Shown here piece after piece: positions 27,355-36,162 of a stretch of DNA of 64,000 nt. The notes under the pieces were generated by a model. That model saw nothing but the letters and a program-made list of their open reading frames with translations, had not been told where the DNA came from and ran no database searches. Location of the stretch: the NCBI RefSeq assembly GCF_017815515.1, contig NZ_CP072611.1, positions 496,001 to 560,000 of the forward strand. Reading direction: 5' to 3'. Each line of letters starts with the position of its first letter. Positions within the stretch are counted from its first letter, which is position 1. Position numbers and translations under genes: made by a program. This DNA comes from Aureimonas populi. Lineage in GTDB: Bacteria > Pseudomonadota > Alphaproteobacteria > Rhizobiales > Rhizobiaceae.

Positions 27355-28191
27355 CTACCGGTCGTCCGCCAGCGCTCCGGGGCCGGGTGCGGAGGAGAGC
27401 CATTCGCGGTCGCTCTCGTCCTTCAGCGCCACGCCGGTGGCCCCGCGCCGGCGCGCCTCCATCAGGAGCCAGACTGCCTTGTGGGCGGCCCTGTCGAAGG
27501 ACAGGCCGGCCGGGCGCACATTGGAGATGCAGTTCCTCTCGGCGTCGGAACGGCCGAGGCGGGGCGCGGCCGTGAGGTAGAGGCCAAGGCTGTCGGGCGA
27601 GGACAGGCCGGGACGTTCCCCGATCAGCATCAGCACGGCGCGCGCCTCCATCAGCTCGGCGATCTCGTCGCCCACTGCCACGCGCGCATTCGCCACGACC
27701 GGCACATGCCCGGCCGCGCGCAGGCCGGCCGCTTCGAGGCGCGGGCGCAGGCGGGCCAGGAAGGGGCCGGCGTTCTCGTTCACCGCCCGCGCCGAAAGGC
27801 CGTCGCCGATCACCACGGCCAGATCGGCCTGCGCGTCCCGATGGGCCGCCGCGCGTTCCCGATCCCGCTCGTCCAGCCGACGGCCGAGATCGGGCCGGCG
27901 CAGATAGTCCGAGCGCGAGGCGGCCCGGCTCGCCAGGGCCAGCGGCTCGAAGCCGGCCGCGCGCACGGCCGCCGCCACCGCCGCCTCGTCCATCGGCTGA
28001 TGCACCGCGTCCCGCGCCCTGGCATGGGCCAGCCCGAAGCCTAGGACCTCGCGCGTGGGAAGGGACGCGCCGCTGCGCCCGAGGGCGATGCGGGCCGAGG
28101 TGAGAGCGGCCAGCTCCCGCCAGGGGTCGGGCGGAACGCCCTCGCCCGCCGGCGCCGGCGCGGGCGGGCGCCCGTTCCGCTCCCCGCTCAC
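27355..28191 (-). CDS. eutC: Ethanolamine ammonia-lyase small subunit EutC
   Basis: A 278-residue small subunit of the adenosylcobalamin-dependent lyase that converts ethanolamine to acetaldehyde and ammonia. Family blocks visible include VIGDGLSARAV, VANARVAVGDEI and IGERPGLSSPDSLG. It starts with GTG overlapping the eutB stop (GTGA); this is the only start consistent with the coupling. No microcompartment shell gene, eutA reactivase or aldehyde dehydrogenase is nearby. Confidence 0.96.
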   Translation of the reverse strand: MSGERNGRPPAPAPAGEGVPPDPWRELAALTSARIALGRSGASLPTREVLGFGLAHARARDAVHQPMDEAAVAAAVRAAGFEPLALASRAASRSDYLRRPDLGRRLDERDRERAAAHRDAQADLAVVIGDGLSARAVNENAGPFLARLRPRLEAAGLRAAGHVPVVANARVAVGDEIAELMEARAVLMLIGERPGLSSPDSLGLYLTAAPRLGRSDAERNCISNVRPAGLSFDRAAHKAVWLLMEARRRGATGVALKDESDREWLSSAPGPGALADDR

Positions 28192-29576
28192 GCCGCCTTG
28201 CCCGGCAGCGCGGAGAGCAGCGGCTGGGCCGGGCTCTGCGGCAGGAGGGCGCCATCGGGCGCCGTGATCCGCATGCGCTCCAGCCACGCCTCGAACTCCG
28301 GCGCGCGCTTCAGCCCCGTGATCTCGCGGATATAGAGCTGGTCGTGGAAGGATGTGGACTGGTAGTTCAGCATCACGTCGTCGGCGCCGGGCACGCCGAT
28401 CACGAAGGCGACGCCCGCCACCGCCAGCAGCGTGAGCAGCGTGTCCATGTCGTCCTGGTCGGCCTCGGCATGGTTGGTGTAGCAGACGTCGCAGCCGAGC
28501 GGCAGGCCCATCAGCTTGCCGCAGAAATGGTCCTCCAGCCCGGCGCGCACGATCTGTTTGCCGTCATAGAGATATTCCGGGCCGATGAAGCCGACCACGG
28601 TGTTGACGAGCAGCGGCTCGAAGGGCCGGCATACCGCATAGGCGCGCGCCTCCAGCGTCTGCTGGTCGATCCCGTGATGGGCGTTCGCCGAGAGCGCCGA
28701 CCCCTGGCCGGTCTCGAAATACATCACATTATCACCCAGCGACCCACGTTTCTGGGAGCGACCGGCCTCCATGCCCTCGCGCAGCACCGCGAGGTCGATG
28801 CCGAAGGAGGCGTTGGCCGCCTGTGTGCCCGCCACGGACTGGAAGACGAGGTCGACCGGAGCGCCCTTGCCGATCAGCTCGATCGAGGTCGTCACATGCG
28901 TCAGCACGCAGGACTGGGTGGGAATGTCGAAGCGGGCGATCAACTCGTCCAGGAGATGCAGGAGGTCGGAGATGACGGGCACGCTGTCGGAGGCCGGATT
29001 GATGCCGATCACCGCATCGCCGCAGCCATAGAGCAGGCCATCCAGCGTGGAGGCCATGATGCCCGCCATGTCGTCGGTCGGATGGTTGGGCTGAAGCCGC
29101 ACGGCCATGGTGCCCGGCAGGCCGATCGTGTTGCGGAAGCGCGTGACGACGCGGCACTTGCGGGCCGCCAGGATCAGGTCCTGGTTGCGCATGATCTTGG
29201 AGACGGCGGCGGCCATCTCGGGCGTGATGCCGGGCGCGGCCCGCGCCAGCATGTCGCTCGTCGTGGTGGAGGCGAGCAGCCATTCCCGGAAGTCGCCCAC
29301 CGTCATCGAGGCGAGCGGGGCGAAGGCCCGCGCGTCGTGCGTGTCGATGATCAGGCGCGTCACCTCGTCCGCCTCGTAGGGAACGAGCGCTTCGGAGAGG
29401 AAGGTGGCCAGCGGCAGGTCCGCCAGCACCATCCGCGCGGCCATCCGCTCCTCCTCGCTGCCCGCCCCGATGCCCGCCAGCGCGTCGCCCGAGCGGTGGG
29501 GCGAGGCCTTGGCCATCACCGATCCCAGATCGTCGAACAGCCAGCGCGTGGAACCGATCGTATGGCTGTAGCCCAT
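28188..29576 (-). CDS. eutB: Ethanolamine ammonia-lyase large subunit EutB
   Basis: A 462-residue catalytic subunit with the expected length and blocks: RFRNTIGLPGTMAVRLQPNH, GIDLAVLREGM and NTVVGFIGPEYLYDGKQ. It binds ethanolamine and, with EutC, the cobalamin cofactor in the cytoplasm. The ATG at 29576 is 8 bases after the upstream permease stop and has GAGGA in front, so it is co-transcribed with the PotDABC-type importer. This suggests the importer brings in ethanolamine or a related amino alcohol. Confidence 0.97.
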   Translation of the reverse strand: MGYSHTIGSTRWLFDDLGSVMAKASPHRSGDALAGIGAGSEEERMAARMVLADLPLATFLSEALVPYEADEVTRLIIDTHDARAFAPLASMTVGDFREWLLASTTTSDMLARAAPGITPEMAAAVSKIMRNQDLILAARKCRVVTRFRNTIGLPGTMAVRLQPNHPTDDMAGIMASTLDGLLYGCGDAVIGINPASDSVPVISDLLHLLDELIARFDIPTQSCVLTHVTTSIELIGKGAPVDLVFQSVAGTQAANASFGIDLAVLREGMEAGRSQKRGSLGDNVMYFETGQGSALSANAHHGIDQQTLEARAYAVCRPFEPLLVNTVVGFIGPEYLYDGKQIVRAGLEDHFCGKLMGLPLGCDVCYTNHAEADQDDMDTLLTLLAVAGVAFVIGVPGADDVMLNYQSTSFHDQLYIREITGLKRAPEFEAWLERMRITAPDGALLPQSPAQPLLSALPGKAA

Positions 29577-29584
29577 CCGGTCCT

Positions 29585-30379
29585 CTACTTCACGAAGGTC
29601 CTGCCGAGGCCGACGGACCGGTCGACGACGAGCACCACGGCCAGCGTCATGACGATCAGCAGCACCGAGATGGACGCCACCAGCGGGTCGGCCTGCGCGT
29701 CCACGTGCCGGTACATGGCCACCGGCAGGGTGGTGAGGCGCGGGCCGGTCAAAAAGAGCGAGATCACAGCTTCGTCGAAGGAGACGAGAAAGGCAAGCGC
29801 GCTCGTCGCCACGATTCCCGGCGTCATCAGCGGCAGCGTGACGCGGCGGAACACGGTGAGGGGCGAGGCGCCCAGCGTGGCGGCGGCCTCCTCTACGCCG
29901 AGGGGCAGGCCCGAGAGCGAGGTCGTCAGCACCCGCAGCGCATAGGGCAGCACCACCACGAGATGGCCGATCACCAGCCCGTGGAAGGTGCCCAGGAGCC
30001 CCTGCCCGGCAAAGACGATGAGAATGGCAAGGCCCAGCACGATGGTCGGCAGCAGGAGCGGAGCGGTGAAGAAGGCCAGCAGCGCCTCGGCGCCGAACAC
30101 CCTGGAGCGGACGATCGCGTAGGAGGCGGGAAGCGCGATGACGAGCGACAGGACGGTGACGATCAGCGCCAGAAGCGTCGAGGTGCCCAGCGCGCCGATC
30201 ATCTGGCTGTTGGAGAAGAAGGCCGCGTACCATTTCAGGCTCCAGCCCGATGGCGGGAAGCTCATGTAATTGTCGGCGGAGAAGGAGATCGGCACCACGA
30301 GGATGACCGGCGCCAGCAGGAACAGGAACATCACGAAGGCGGTCCCCTTCAGGAAGGGTGAGATCGGCCGTTCTTCCAT
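29585..30379 (-). CDS. ABC permease, PotC-like
   Basis: A 264-residue inner-membrane permease with about six helices and the loop EEAAATLGASPLTVFRRVTLP. The ATG at 30379 has GGAGG seven bases upstream; a GTG one codon earlier is possible. It pairs with the PotB-like permease. A 23-codon frame with stop-start overlaps fills the space to the upstream permease gene. Confidence 0.93.
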   Translation of the reverse strand: MEERPISPFLKGTAFVMFLFLLAPVILVVPISFSADNYMSFPPSGWSLKWYAAFFSNSQMIGALGTSTLLALIVTVLSLVIALPASYAIVRSRVFGAEALLAFFTAPLLLPTIVLGLAILIVFAGQGLLGTFHGLVIGHLVVVLPYALRVLTTSLSGLPLGVEEAAATLGASPLTVFRRVTLPLMTPGIVATSALAFLVSFDEAVISLFLTGPRLTTLPVAMYRHVDAQADPLVASISVLLIVMTLAVVLVVDRSVGLGRTFVK

Positions 30380-30450
30380 CACGCAGCCTCCGGCGCGCCG
30401 GCCCGCCGCCGGTTTCGGGCGGGCCGCGCGCTCACGTCCAGGGGTTTCAT
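30379..30450 (-). CDS. Possible 23-residue coupling ORF between two permease genes
   Basis: ATG at 30450-30448 overlaps the PotB-like stop (ATGA) and its TGA overlaps the PotC-like start (TGATG). The predicted peptide, beginning MKPLDVSARPARNRRRAG, is basic and has no recognisable domain. No ribosome site precedes it, so it would depend on re-initiating ribosomes. Could be chance in GC-rich DNA. Confidence 0.25.
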   Translation of the reverse strand: MKPLDVSARPARNRRRAGAPEAA

Positions 30451-31313
30451 AGCACCGCGCGCAGGAGGCGCGCGTAGAGAACGAGGGCGGCGCCGAAGAT
30501 CACGAGGACGATCATCGAGAGCGTGGCCGCCACAGGCCAGTTCAGCGTGACGATCGCCTGGTCGTAGATCTCGGTGGCCAGCAGGAACACCCGGCCGCCG
30601 CCCAGGAGCTTGGGGGTGATGAAGGAGGACACCGCCAGCACGAAGCACAGGAGGCAACCGAGCGCGACGCCCGGCATGGTCAGCGGCACCACCACACGCC
30701 AGAACACCTTGAAGGGCGGCGCGCCCAGCGTCTCGGCCGCCTCCTCCACGCGCGGGTCGAGCCGGCCGAACCCGGCCAGCAGCGCGAGGATCATGTAGGG
30801 CATGAGGATTTCCGTCAGGCCGATCACAACGCCCACCTGGTTGAACATCAGGCGCATCCCCCCGCCATGGCCGAGCCATGCGAGCAGATTGTTGACGAGG
30901 CCGTCATCGGCCAGGATCGCGATCCAGCCATAGGTGCGCACCACCGCCGAGGTCAGCAGCGGCGATATCACCAGCACGAGCAGCACCGTCTTCCACCGCC
31001 CCCGCGAGCGGTGGAGATAAAGCGCGATCGGAAAGGAGGTGACGAGCGCCAGGAGCGTGATGGCGAGGCTGGTGAGAACGCTCTGCCAGATGAGTTCCAG
31101 GTAGAAGACGTCGGACAGGGTGCCCGTCCAGTTGTCGAGCGTGTAGCTCGTGCCGAGCCCCCCGCCCGGAAGCGCCTCCAGGAAGGACAGGCGCAGGAGG
31201 TTGAGCACCGGCAGCACGAATGCGAGCGCGTTGACCAGCGCGATGGGCACGAGGAGCGCCGCGGCCACCGCCTGCCCGGAGCCGCCGGGCGCGCGGGCCG
31301 CGCCCGCGCTCAT
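30447..31313 (-). CDS. ABC permease, PotB-like
   Basis: A 288-residue permease with six hydrophobic segments and the loop EEAAETLGAPPFKVFWRVVVP. The start ATG overlaps the ATPase stop. Partner of the PotC-like permease in an importer that leads into eutBC. Confidence 0.93.
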   Translation of the reverse strand: MSAGAARAPGGSGQAVAAALLVPIALVNALAFVLPVLNLLRLSFLEALPGGGLGTSYTLDNWTGTLSDVFYLELIWQSVLTSLAITLLALVTSFPIALYLHRSRGRWKTVLLVLVISPLLTSAVVRTYGWIAILADDGLVNNLLAWLGHGGGMRLMFNQVGVVIGLTEILMPYMILALLAGFGRLDPRVEEAAETLGAPPFKVFWRVVVPLTMPGVALGCLLCFVLAVSSFITPKLLGGGRVFLLATEIYDQAIVTLNWPVAATLSMIVLVIFGAALVLYARLLRAVL

Positions 31314-32404
31314 CGGGCCGCCTCGAAGACGAGCGTGTCGGACACCAGCCAGGACAGCTCCACGTCCATCCCGTCGGCCAGCGGCGCCTGCGTGGCCTGC
31401 GTCACGCGCTCCACCTGGATGACCTGCCCGGCGGCGGCCACCTCGTACTGGAGCAGGTCGCCCGAATAGGATGCGTTGCGGATGGTGCCGGACAGGCGGT
31501 TGCGCGGCTCCCCGCCCGTTTCGCCCGGCGCCTCCCCCTTCGCCGCCATGGCGATGCGGTGCGGGCGCACCATCACCTCCACCGCGCCCGAATGCGCGCC
31601 CGGCGTGCGCAGCGTGGCGCCGCCGATATCCACGCTCTCGCCCGAGGCGGTGCCCGACAGGCGGTTGCTGCGGCCGACGAAGGAGGCGACGAAGGCGCTG
31701 GCCGGCCGCTCGTAGAGGTCGCGCGGCGTTCCGAGCTGCTCCAGGCGGCCGCCGTTCAGGACGGCGACCTTGTCGCACATCGAAAGTGCTTCGACCTGGT
31801 CGTGCGTCACGAAGATCGAGGTGATTCCGAGCCGCTTCTGGATCTGGCGGATTTCCACGCGCATCTCGTCGCGCAGCTTGGCGTCCAGATTGGAGAGGGG
31901 CTCGTCGAAGAGGAGGATGGAGGGGCGGATCACCAGCGCGCGGGCCAGCGCCACGCGCTGCTGCTGCCCCCCGGAAAGCTGCGCCGGGCGCCGGTCCTCG
32001 CGCCCTTCCAGCCGCACGAGGGCGATCGCCTCGCGGGCACGCCGCTCGGCCTCCGCCTTCGGCACCTTGCGCATCTCGAGCCCGAACAGCACGTTCTGCA
32101 GGACGCTCATATGCGGGAACAGCGCATAGCTCTGGAAGACGAGGCCGATGTCGCGCCGGAAGGCGGGCGCGGCCGTGACGTCCCGCCCGTCTATGGAGAT
32201 GACGCCGGAGGTGGCAGGCGTCAGCCCCGCGATCATCCGCAGCGAGGTGGACTTGCCGCAGCCCGAAGGGCCGAGAAAGGCCACCAGCTCTCCCCGCGCC
32301 ACGTCGAGGTCCAGGCTATCGACGGCCGTGAAGCCGTCGTAGCGCTTGGTCAACGCGCGAAGGGACAGGTGGCCTGGCGCGGAAGCGGGCCGGTCTTCAT
32401 GCAT
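31310..32404 (-). CDS. ABC importer ATPase, PotA-like
   Basis: A 364-residue ATPase with Walker A GPSGCGKST, signature LSGGQQQRVALAR, Walker B ILLFDEP, VTHDQ and a C-terminal TOBE domain. It lies 49 bases after the binding-protein gene. Members of this group serve polyamine, iron, thiamine and opine importers; the downstream eutBC genes argue for an amine or amino-alcohol cargo. Confidence 0.94.
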   Translation of the reverse strand: MHEDRPASAPGHLSLRALTKRYDGFTAVDSLDLDVARGELVAFLGPSGCGKSTSLRMIAGLTPATSGVISIDGRDVTAAPAFRRDIGLVFQSYALFPHMSVLQNVLFGLEMRKVPKAEAERRAREAIALVRLEGREDRRPAQLSGGQQQRVALARALVIRPSILLFDEPLSNLDAKLRDEMRVEIRQIQKRLGITSIFVTHDQVEALSMCDKVAVLNGGRLEQLGTPRDLYERPASAFVASFVGRSNRLSGTASGESVDIGGATLRTPGAHSGAVEVMVRPHRIAMAAKGEAPGETGGEPRNRLSGTIRNASYSGDLLQYEVAAAGQVIQVERVTQATQAPLADGMDVELSWLVSDTLVFEAAR

Positions 32405-32453
32405 GACGTCGCCTTTCCAGAGATCGTCCTAGGGCCCCGAGGGCGTGGCGCCG

Positions 32454-33494
32454 TCAGCGGCTGAGCGGGATCACCTGCCGGCGCCATTGCTGGGTGATCT
32501 GGTCGCGCACGGCGGCAAGGCCGATCCAGTCGAGGTCGATCATCCGGTCGAGGGAGCCGACGACCGTGCGCTCCGAGACCTCGGGGGAGATTTCGGCCTG
32601 AAGGTTGGTGGGCGCATAGTACATCGCCTCCGTGAAGGCGGCCTGGGCCTCCGGGCTCAGCGCGTAGTCCACGAAGACGCGCGCGGCCTCGCCCGCCGGC
32701 CCGTTCTTCACGAGGTTGATGGTGTTGGTCTGCAAGACGCTTCCCTCCTCGGGCAGGACGACGGCCAGCCGCCCCTCGGAGGTGTCGGCGTTGAGCTGCG
32801 AGCGCGCGTTCCAGCCCACGCCCAGCCAGACCTGGCCGTTGACGACATTGGGGTAGACCTCCGGCCTCGGCTCCCAGGACTGCACGTTGGGGGCGATCTC
32901 GGCCATCGCCTCGATACCGAGATCCACATTGTCGATCGGGTCGGTGCCGCCGGCGGCGTGGTCGAGAATGACCGTCAGGCCGATGCCGACGAGATCGGGA
33001 GCACCGAGCATGGCGACGCGCCCCTCATAGGCCGGGTCCTTCAGCGCGTTCCAGGAGGTGGGCGCCTCCGTCACCGCTCCCGTGTTGTAGAGCATCACCA
33101 GATTGTCGAAGGTGATGCCGGCCCCGGCCACCCCATCGGCGCGCGCGCGCGGGTCCAGCTCCGCGACATGGGCCGAGACGCTTTCATCGACCGGGTCGAA
33201 GAGCCCCTCGTCCGTGCCCGTCTTGGCGACCGAAAGGTCCATGATGGCGATATCGGACTGCGGCGAGGCGCTCTGGGCGCGCAGCGTGCCGAGAATCTGC
33301 GCCGAGCCCTGGATGGGGAAGTACTCCACCCGGATGTCGGGATGGGCGGCCATGAAGGGCTCGATCACCGCCTGGGTGTAGCGCTCCTGGAAGAGGCCGC
33401 TATAGCCCACCAGGGTCACGGTCTCCTGCGCGGCGGCGGGAAGGGCGGCGCCCGCCGCCAGCGCCAGGGCCGCCATCGTTGCCAATGTTCTCAT
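32454..33494 (-). CDS. Periplasmic binding protein, PotD/spermidine-like family
   Basis: A 346-residue extracellular binding protein with a Sec signal peptide (MRTLATMAALALAAGAA, cleavage near PAAAQ). The mature part begins VTLVGYSGLFQERYTQAVIEP. I chose the ATG at 33494 because the longer frame lacks coding character and would destroy the signal peptide. It is first in a PotDABC-eutBC operon, and is a candidate ethanolamine-binding protein. Confidence 0.9.
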   Translation of the reverse strand: MRTLATMAALALAAGAALPAAAQETVTLVGYSGLFQERYTQAVIEPFMAAHPDIRVEYFPIQGSAQILGTLRAQSASPQSDIAIMDLSVAKTGTDEGLFDPVDESVSAHVAELDPRARADGVAGAGITFDNLVMLYNTGAVTEAPTSWNALKDPAYEGRVAMLGAPDLVGIGLTVILDHAAGGTDPIDNVDLGIEAMAEIAPNVQSWEPRPEVYPNVVNGQVWLGVGWNARSQLNADTSEGRLAVVLPEEGSVLQTNTINLVKNGPAGEAARVFVDYALSPEAQAAFTEAMYYAPTNLQAEISPEVSERTVVGSLDRMIDLDWIGLAAVRDQITQQWRRQVIPLSR

Positions 33495-33555
33495 CCGACT
33501 TCTCCATGCCTGTGCTTCGGGAAAGAAAGACCGCCGGCCACCGCCGCGCGTCAGA

Positions 33556-34221
33556 TCAGGCGACCCGCCGGGCCTCGACCATGGCGTTCGCGCCGGAGAT
33601 GTCCGGCAGCTTCTCGCCGGTCCGCAGCCGCTCCAGAAGGACCAGTTCGTCCTCCTGCATCCTGATGGCCTTTCGCGCAATGTCCGGGGCCTGCGAGGGC
33701 GAAAGCACCACCACGCCGCTATCGTCGCACAGCACCGCGTCGCCCGGCCGCACGACCTGCCCGCCCACGCTCACCGGCACGTTGAGCGCGCCCTCCAGCC
33801 CCAGGATCTTGGTGGTGATGGGCGAGGGGCCGCGGCACCACATGGGCATGTCGACCTTCTCGAATTCGGCGAAGTCCGTCGCCGGGCCGTCGATGACGCC
33901 GGCCTTGACGCCCCCCATCTTCATCACATTGGTGATGACGCCGCCCCAGCAGGCATGGCGGGTGTCTCCGCAGCGGTCGATGAGCACCACGTCGCCCGGC
34001 CGCACGAGCTGGGTCAGGTAGTGCAGAAGGGCCGAATCGGCGTGGGGGATGCGCAGCGTGACGGCCGTTCCGGCCACACGCCGGCCGGGCAGCACGGCCC
34101 GCAGGGCCGGGTCCACGAAGCCGGAATGCAGGACATGGCCGATCGTGGCCACCTCGACCTTCTCCAGAAGGGCGACGAGATCCTCGTCGATCTGCTCGGG
34201 CATGGGCTGGACGGTGAACAT
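33556..34221 (-). CDS. RraA-like / HMG-KMG aldolase family protein
   Basis: A 221-residue member of the RraA-like superfamily. The block VLIDRCGDTRHACWGGV holds the Arg and Asp residues typical of the 4-hydroxy-4-methyl-2-oxoglutarate / oxaloacetate-type aldolases of this fold. In catabolic operons such proteins are usually lyases or decarboxylases rather than RNase E inhibitors. It lies 14 bases after the nitrilase-family gene, suggesting a shared transcript. Confidence 0.8.
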   Translation of the reverse strand: MFTVQPMPEQIDEDLVALLEKVEVATIGHVLHSGFVDPALRAVLPGRRVAGTAVTLRIPHADSALLHYLTQLVRPGDVVLIDRCGDTRHACWGGVITNVMKMGGVKAGVIDGPATDFAEFEKVDMPMWCRGPSPITTKILGLEGALNVPVSVGGQVVRPGDAVLCDDSGVVVLSPSQAPDIARKAIRMQEDELVLLERLRTGEKLPDISGANAMVEARRVA

Positions 34222-34235
34222 GAGCGCGGTCCTGA

Positions 34236-35054
34236 TCAAAGCACGTGATGGTTGGCGACGGGCACATCGGCCCGCACCTTTGCGGCGTAGTCGAAATCGA
34301 GCGTGGCGCTGACCATGCCGACCGTGTCGGAGCACTGGGCCACGACATGGCCCCAGGGGTCGATGGCCATGGTATGGCCCCAGCAGGCCTTGCGCCCGCC
34401 GGCATGGGTGCCGGTCTGGCCCACCGCCAGAAAATAGGTCTGCGTTTCCACCGCGCGGGCGCGGGCCAGCACCTCCCAATGGTCCTTGCCGGTCATCAGC
34501 GTGAAGGCCGCCGGCAGGACGATGACGTCCGCGCCCTTGTCGCGCAGCGCGCGGAACAGTTCCGGGAAACGGATGTCGTAGCAGATGGCGCAGCCCACGG
34601 TGCGCCCGCCGACTTCGTAGGTCACGACCTCCTCGCCCCGGCCGACCGAGTCGGACTCGCGGTAGCTGATGCCGTTGGGGGTATCGACGTCGAAGAGATG
34701 GATCTTGCGGTAGCGGGCGATCTCGGCCCCGTCCGGCCCGAAGACCAGCGTGGTGTTGAAATGGCGGTTGCCCTCGCGCTCCACGATGGAGCCGGCATGG
34801 AGCGTGATGCCCGAGCGGCGGGCCAGATCGCTCAGCGTGGCGTGGATCCGCCCGCCGGGAAACGCCTCGCCGCTCGAATGCATGTTGGCCGGCCCATCCT
34901 CGAGATAGGCGAAATATTCCGGCAGGACGACGAGGTCAGGACGCTCGCTCGCCACGGCCTTCTCGATCATCGAGACGGCGGTGGCGAGATTGGCGTCGAG
35001 ATCGCCCTGCGAGTTCATCTGGATCAGCGAGACTTTCAAGATCGGGGCCTCCAT
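34236..35054 (-). CDS. Carbon-nitrogen hydrolase (nitrilase superfamily)
   Basis: A 272-residue cytoplasmic amidohydrolase with the Glu-Lys-Cys triad: Glu in VVLPEYFAY, Lys in YRKIHLFD and Cys in CAICYDIRFPE. The pattern and length resemble the Nit/omega-amidase and deaminated-glutathione amidase branch. I prefer the ATG at 35054 over a longer frame reaching into the AT-rich gap. It would release ammonia from an amide; the RraA-like and TRAP genes nearby suggest an organic acid product. Confidence 0.88.
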   Translation of the reverse strand: MEAPILKVSLIQMNSQGDLDANLATAVSMIEKAVASERPDLVVLPEYFAYLEDGPANMHSSGEAFPGGRIHATLSDLARRSGITLHAGSIVEREGNRHFNTTLVFGPDGAEIARYRKIHLFDVDTPNGISYRESDSVGRGEEVVTYEVGGRTVGCAICYDIRFPELFRALRDKGADVIVLPAAFTLMTGKDHWEVLARARAVETQTYFLAVGQTGTHAGGRKACWGHTMAIDPWGHVVAQCSDTVGMVSATLDFDYAAKVRADVPVANHHVL

Positions 35055-35138
35055 GGCGTTGCGGCCATGAAGCCGGCGCGGCCCCGCGCTGGCAAACGAG
35101 AAATTTCTATCCGGCCTCACAACGAAAGCTTATGGATT

Positions 35139-35166
35139 AATCGTTTTGCAATGCAGCACAATCGTT
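35139..35166. repeat. Direct repeat AATCGTT, 21 bp apart
   Basis: Two AATCGTT copies (35139-35145 and 35160-35166) are two helical turns apart in the AT-rich 110-bp gap before the nitrilase gene, the second touching the LysR stop. Possible regulator site for the nitrilase-RraA unit. Confidence 0.35.
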
Positions 35167-36073
35167 AGGCATAGGCCTGCCTGTTCGCGGCCCGCGCGTC
35201 GGCGGCGATCTGCAGGGCCATGTCGGTGATGACCTTCGCCAGGATGTCGTCGCTGCGATCCTGGTGGACCACATGGAAGGTCAGCGAGGGCACCGGGGGC
35301 TGGATGTCCAGGATGCGCGCCCGGCCCTCGCGCACAAGGTCCTGGACGAGCACCACCGGGAGCGCGCCGATGCCGACCCCGGCGGAGACGAGCCGCGTCA
35401 TCACCGCCAGCGAATTGGAGTTGTAGACGCGGAAGCTTTCCAGCCCGGCCTTCGACAGATGGTCGAGCAGCGCCCGGTGCGGCGCCGAGCCCGTGGAGAA
35501 GGTGAGCAAGGGATAGGCATCCAGTTCGGCAAGGTCCAGCGGCCCCTCCCCGATCCCCAGGCTCGCCGAGGCGACCCAGCAGGAGGCGAAGGTGCATGCC
35601 TCGACCGAGCGGATTCCCGGCGCCACCACCGGGCCCATGATGATGCCGAGGTCGATCTCCCCGTCCTGGATCTGCCGCGCGAGGTTCAGGCTCGTGTCGA
35701 TGTTCACGTCCAGGCTCACGCTCGGATAGCGGGCCTGCATCCGGGCGATCAGCTCGGGAAGCCAGGAATAGGCGATCGTGTCGGAGGAGCCGATGCGCAC
35801 GACGCCGCGCAGGGCCGAACGGCTGCCCACCGTTTCGCGGAACTCGGCCGTCAGGCGCACGATGGCCTGCGCCTGCTCCACCGCGTGGCGCCCTTCCGGC
35901 GTCAGGCGCACGGATCTGAGATCCCGGTCGAAGAGCCTCACCCCCAGGTCGCGCTCCAGCGTGGCGATCCGGCTGGAGACGGCCGCCTGCGTGGTGTGCA
36001 GCTTCTCGGCCGCGCCCGAGAAGCTCTGCAGCCTGGCCACCCAGAGGAAGGTCTCCAGAAACCTGACGTTCAC
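35165..36073 (-). CDS. LysR-family transcriptional regulator
   Basis: A 302-residue regulator. The N-terminal winged helix (residues 3-62, VNVRFLETFLWVARLQSFSG and AEKLHTTQAAVSSRIATLE) and the LysR substrate domain (about 90-295) are clear. Start is GTG at 36073 with GGGGGAG six bases upstream; no ATG fits. It lies between the TRAP genes and the nitrilase/RraA genes, all on the same strand, so it may control either side. Confidence 0.93.
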   Translation of the reverse strand: MNVRFLETFLWVARLQSFSGAAEKLHTTQAAVSSRIATLERDLGVRLFDRDLRSVRLTPEGRHAVEQAQAIVRLTAEFRETVGSRSALRGVVRIGSSDTIAYSWLPELIARMQARYPSVSLDVNIDTSLNLARQIQDGEIDLGIIMGPVVAPGIRSVEACTFASCWVASASLGIGEGPLDLAELDAYPLLTFSTGSAPHRALLDHLSKAGLESFRVYNSNSLAVMTRLVSAGVGIGALPVVLVQDLVREGRARILDIQPPVPSLTFHVVHQDRSDDILAKVITDMALQIAADARAANRQAYA

Positions 36074-36162
36074 TCCGGCTCCCCCGCAATTCCCGCCGGC
36101 CCTGCCGGGCCGTGCGAGCCACGGGACCGCGCAATGCTCGCGCCGCGAGGATCGCACGCGGC

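Noticed and set aside
33556..34221. RraA as RNase E inhibitor
   Set aside because: The catabolic neighbourhood and the RCGDTRHACWG block fit the aldolase-type branch better.
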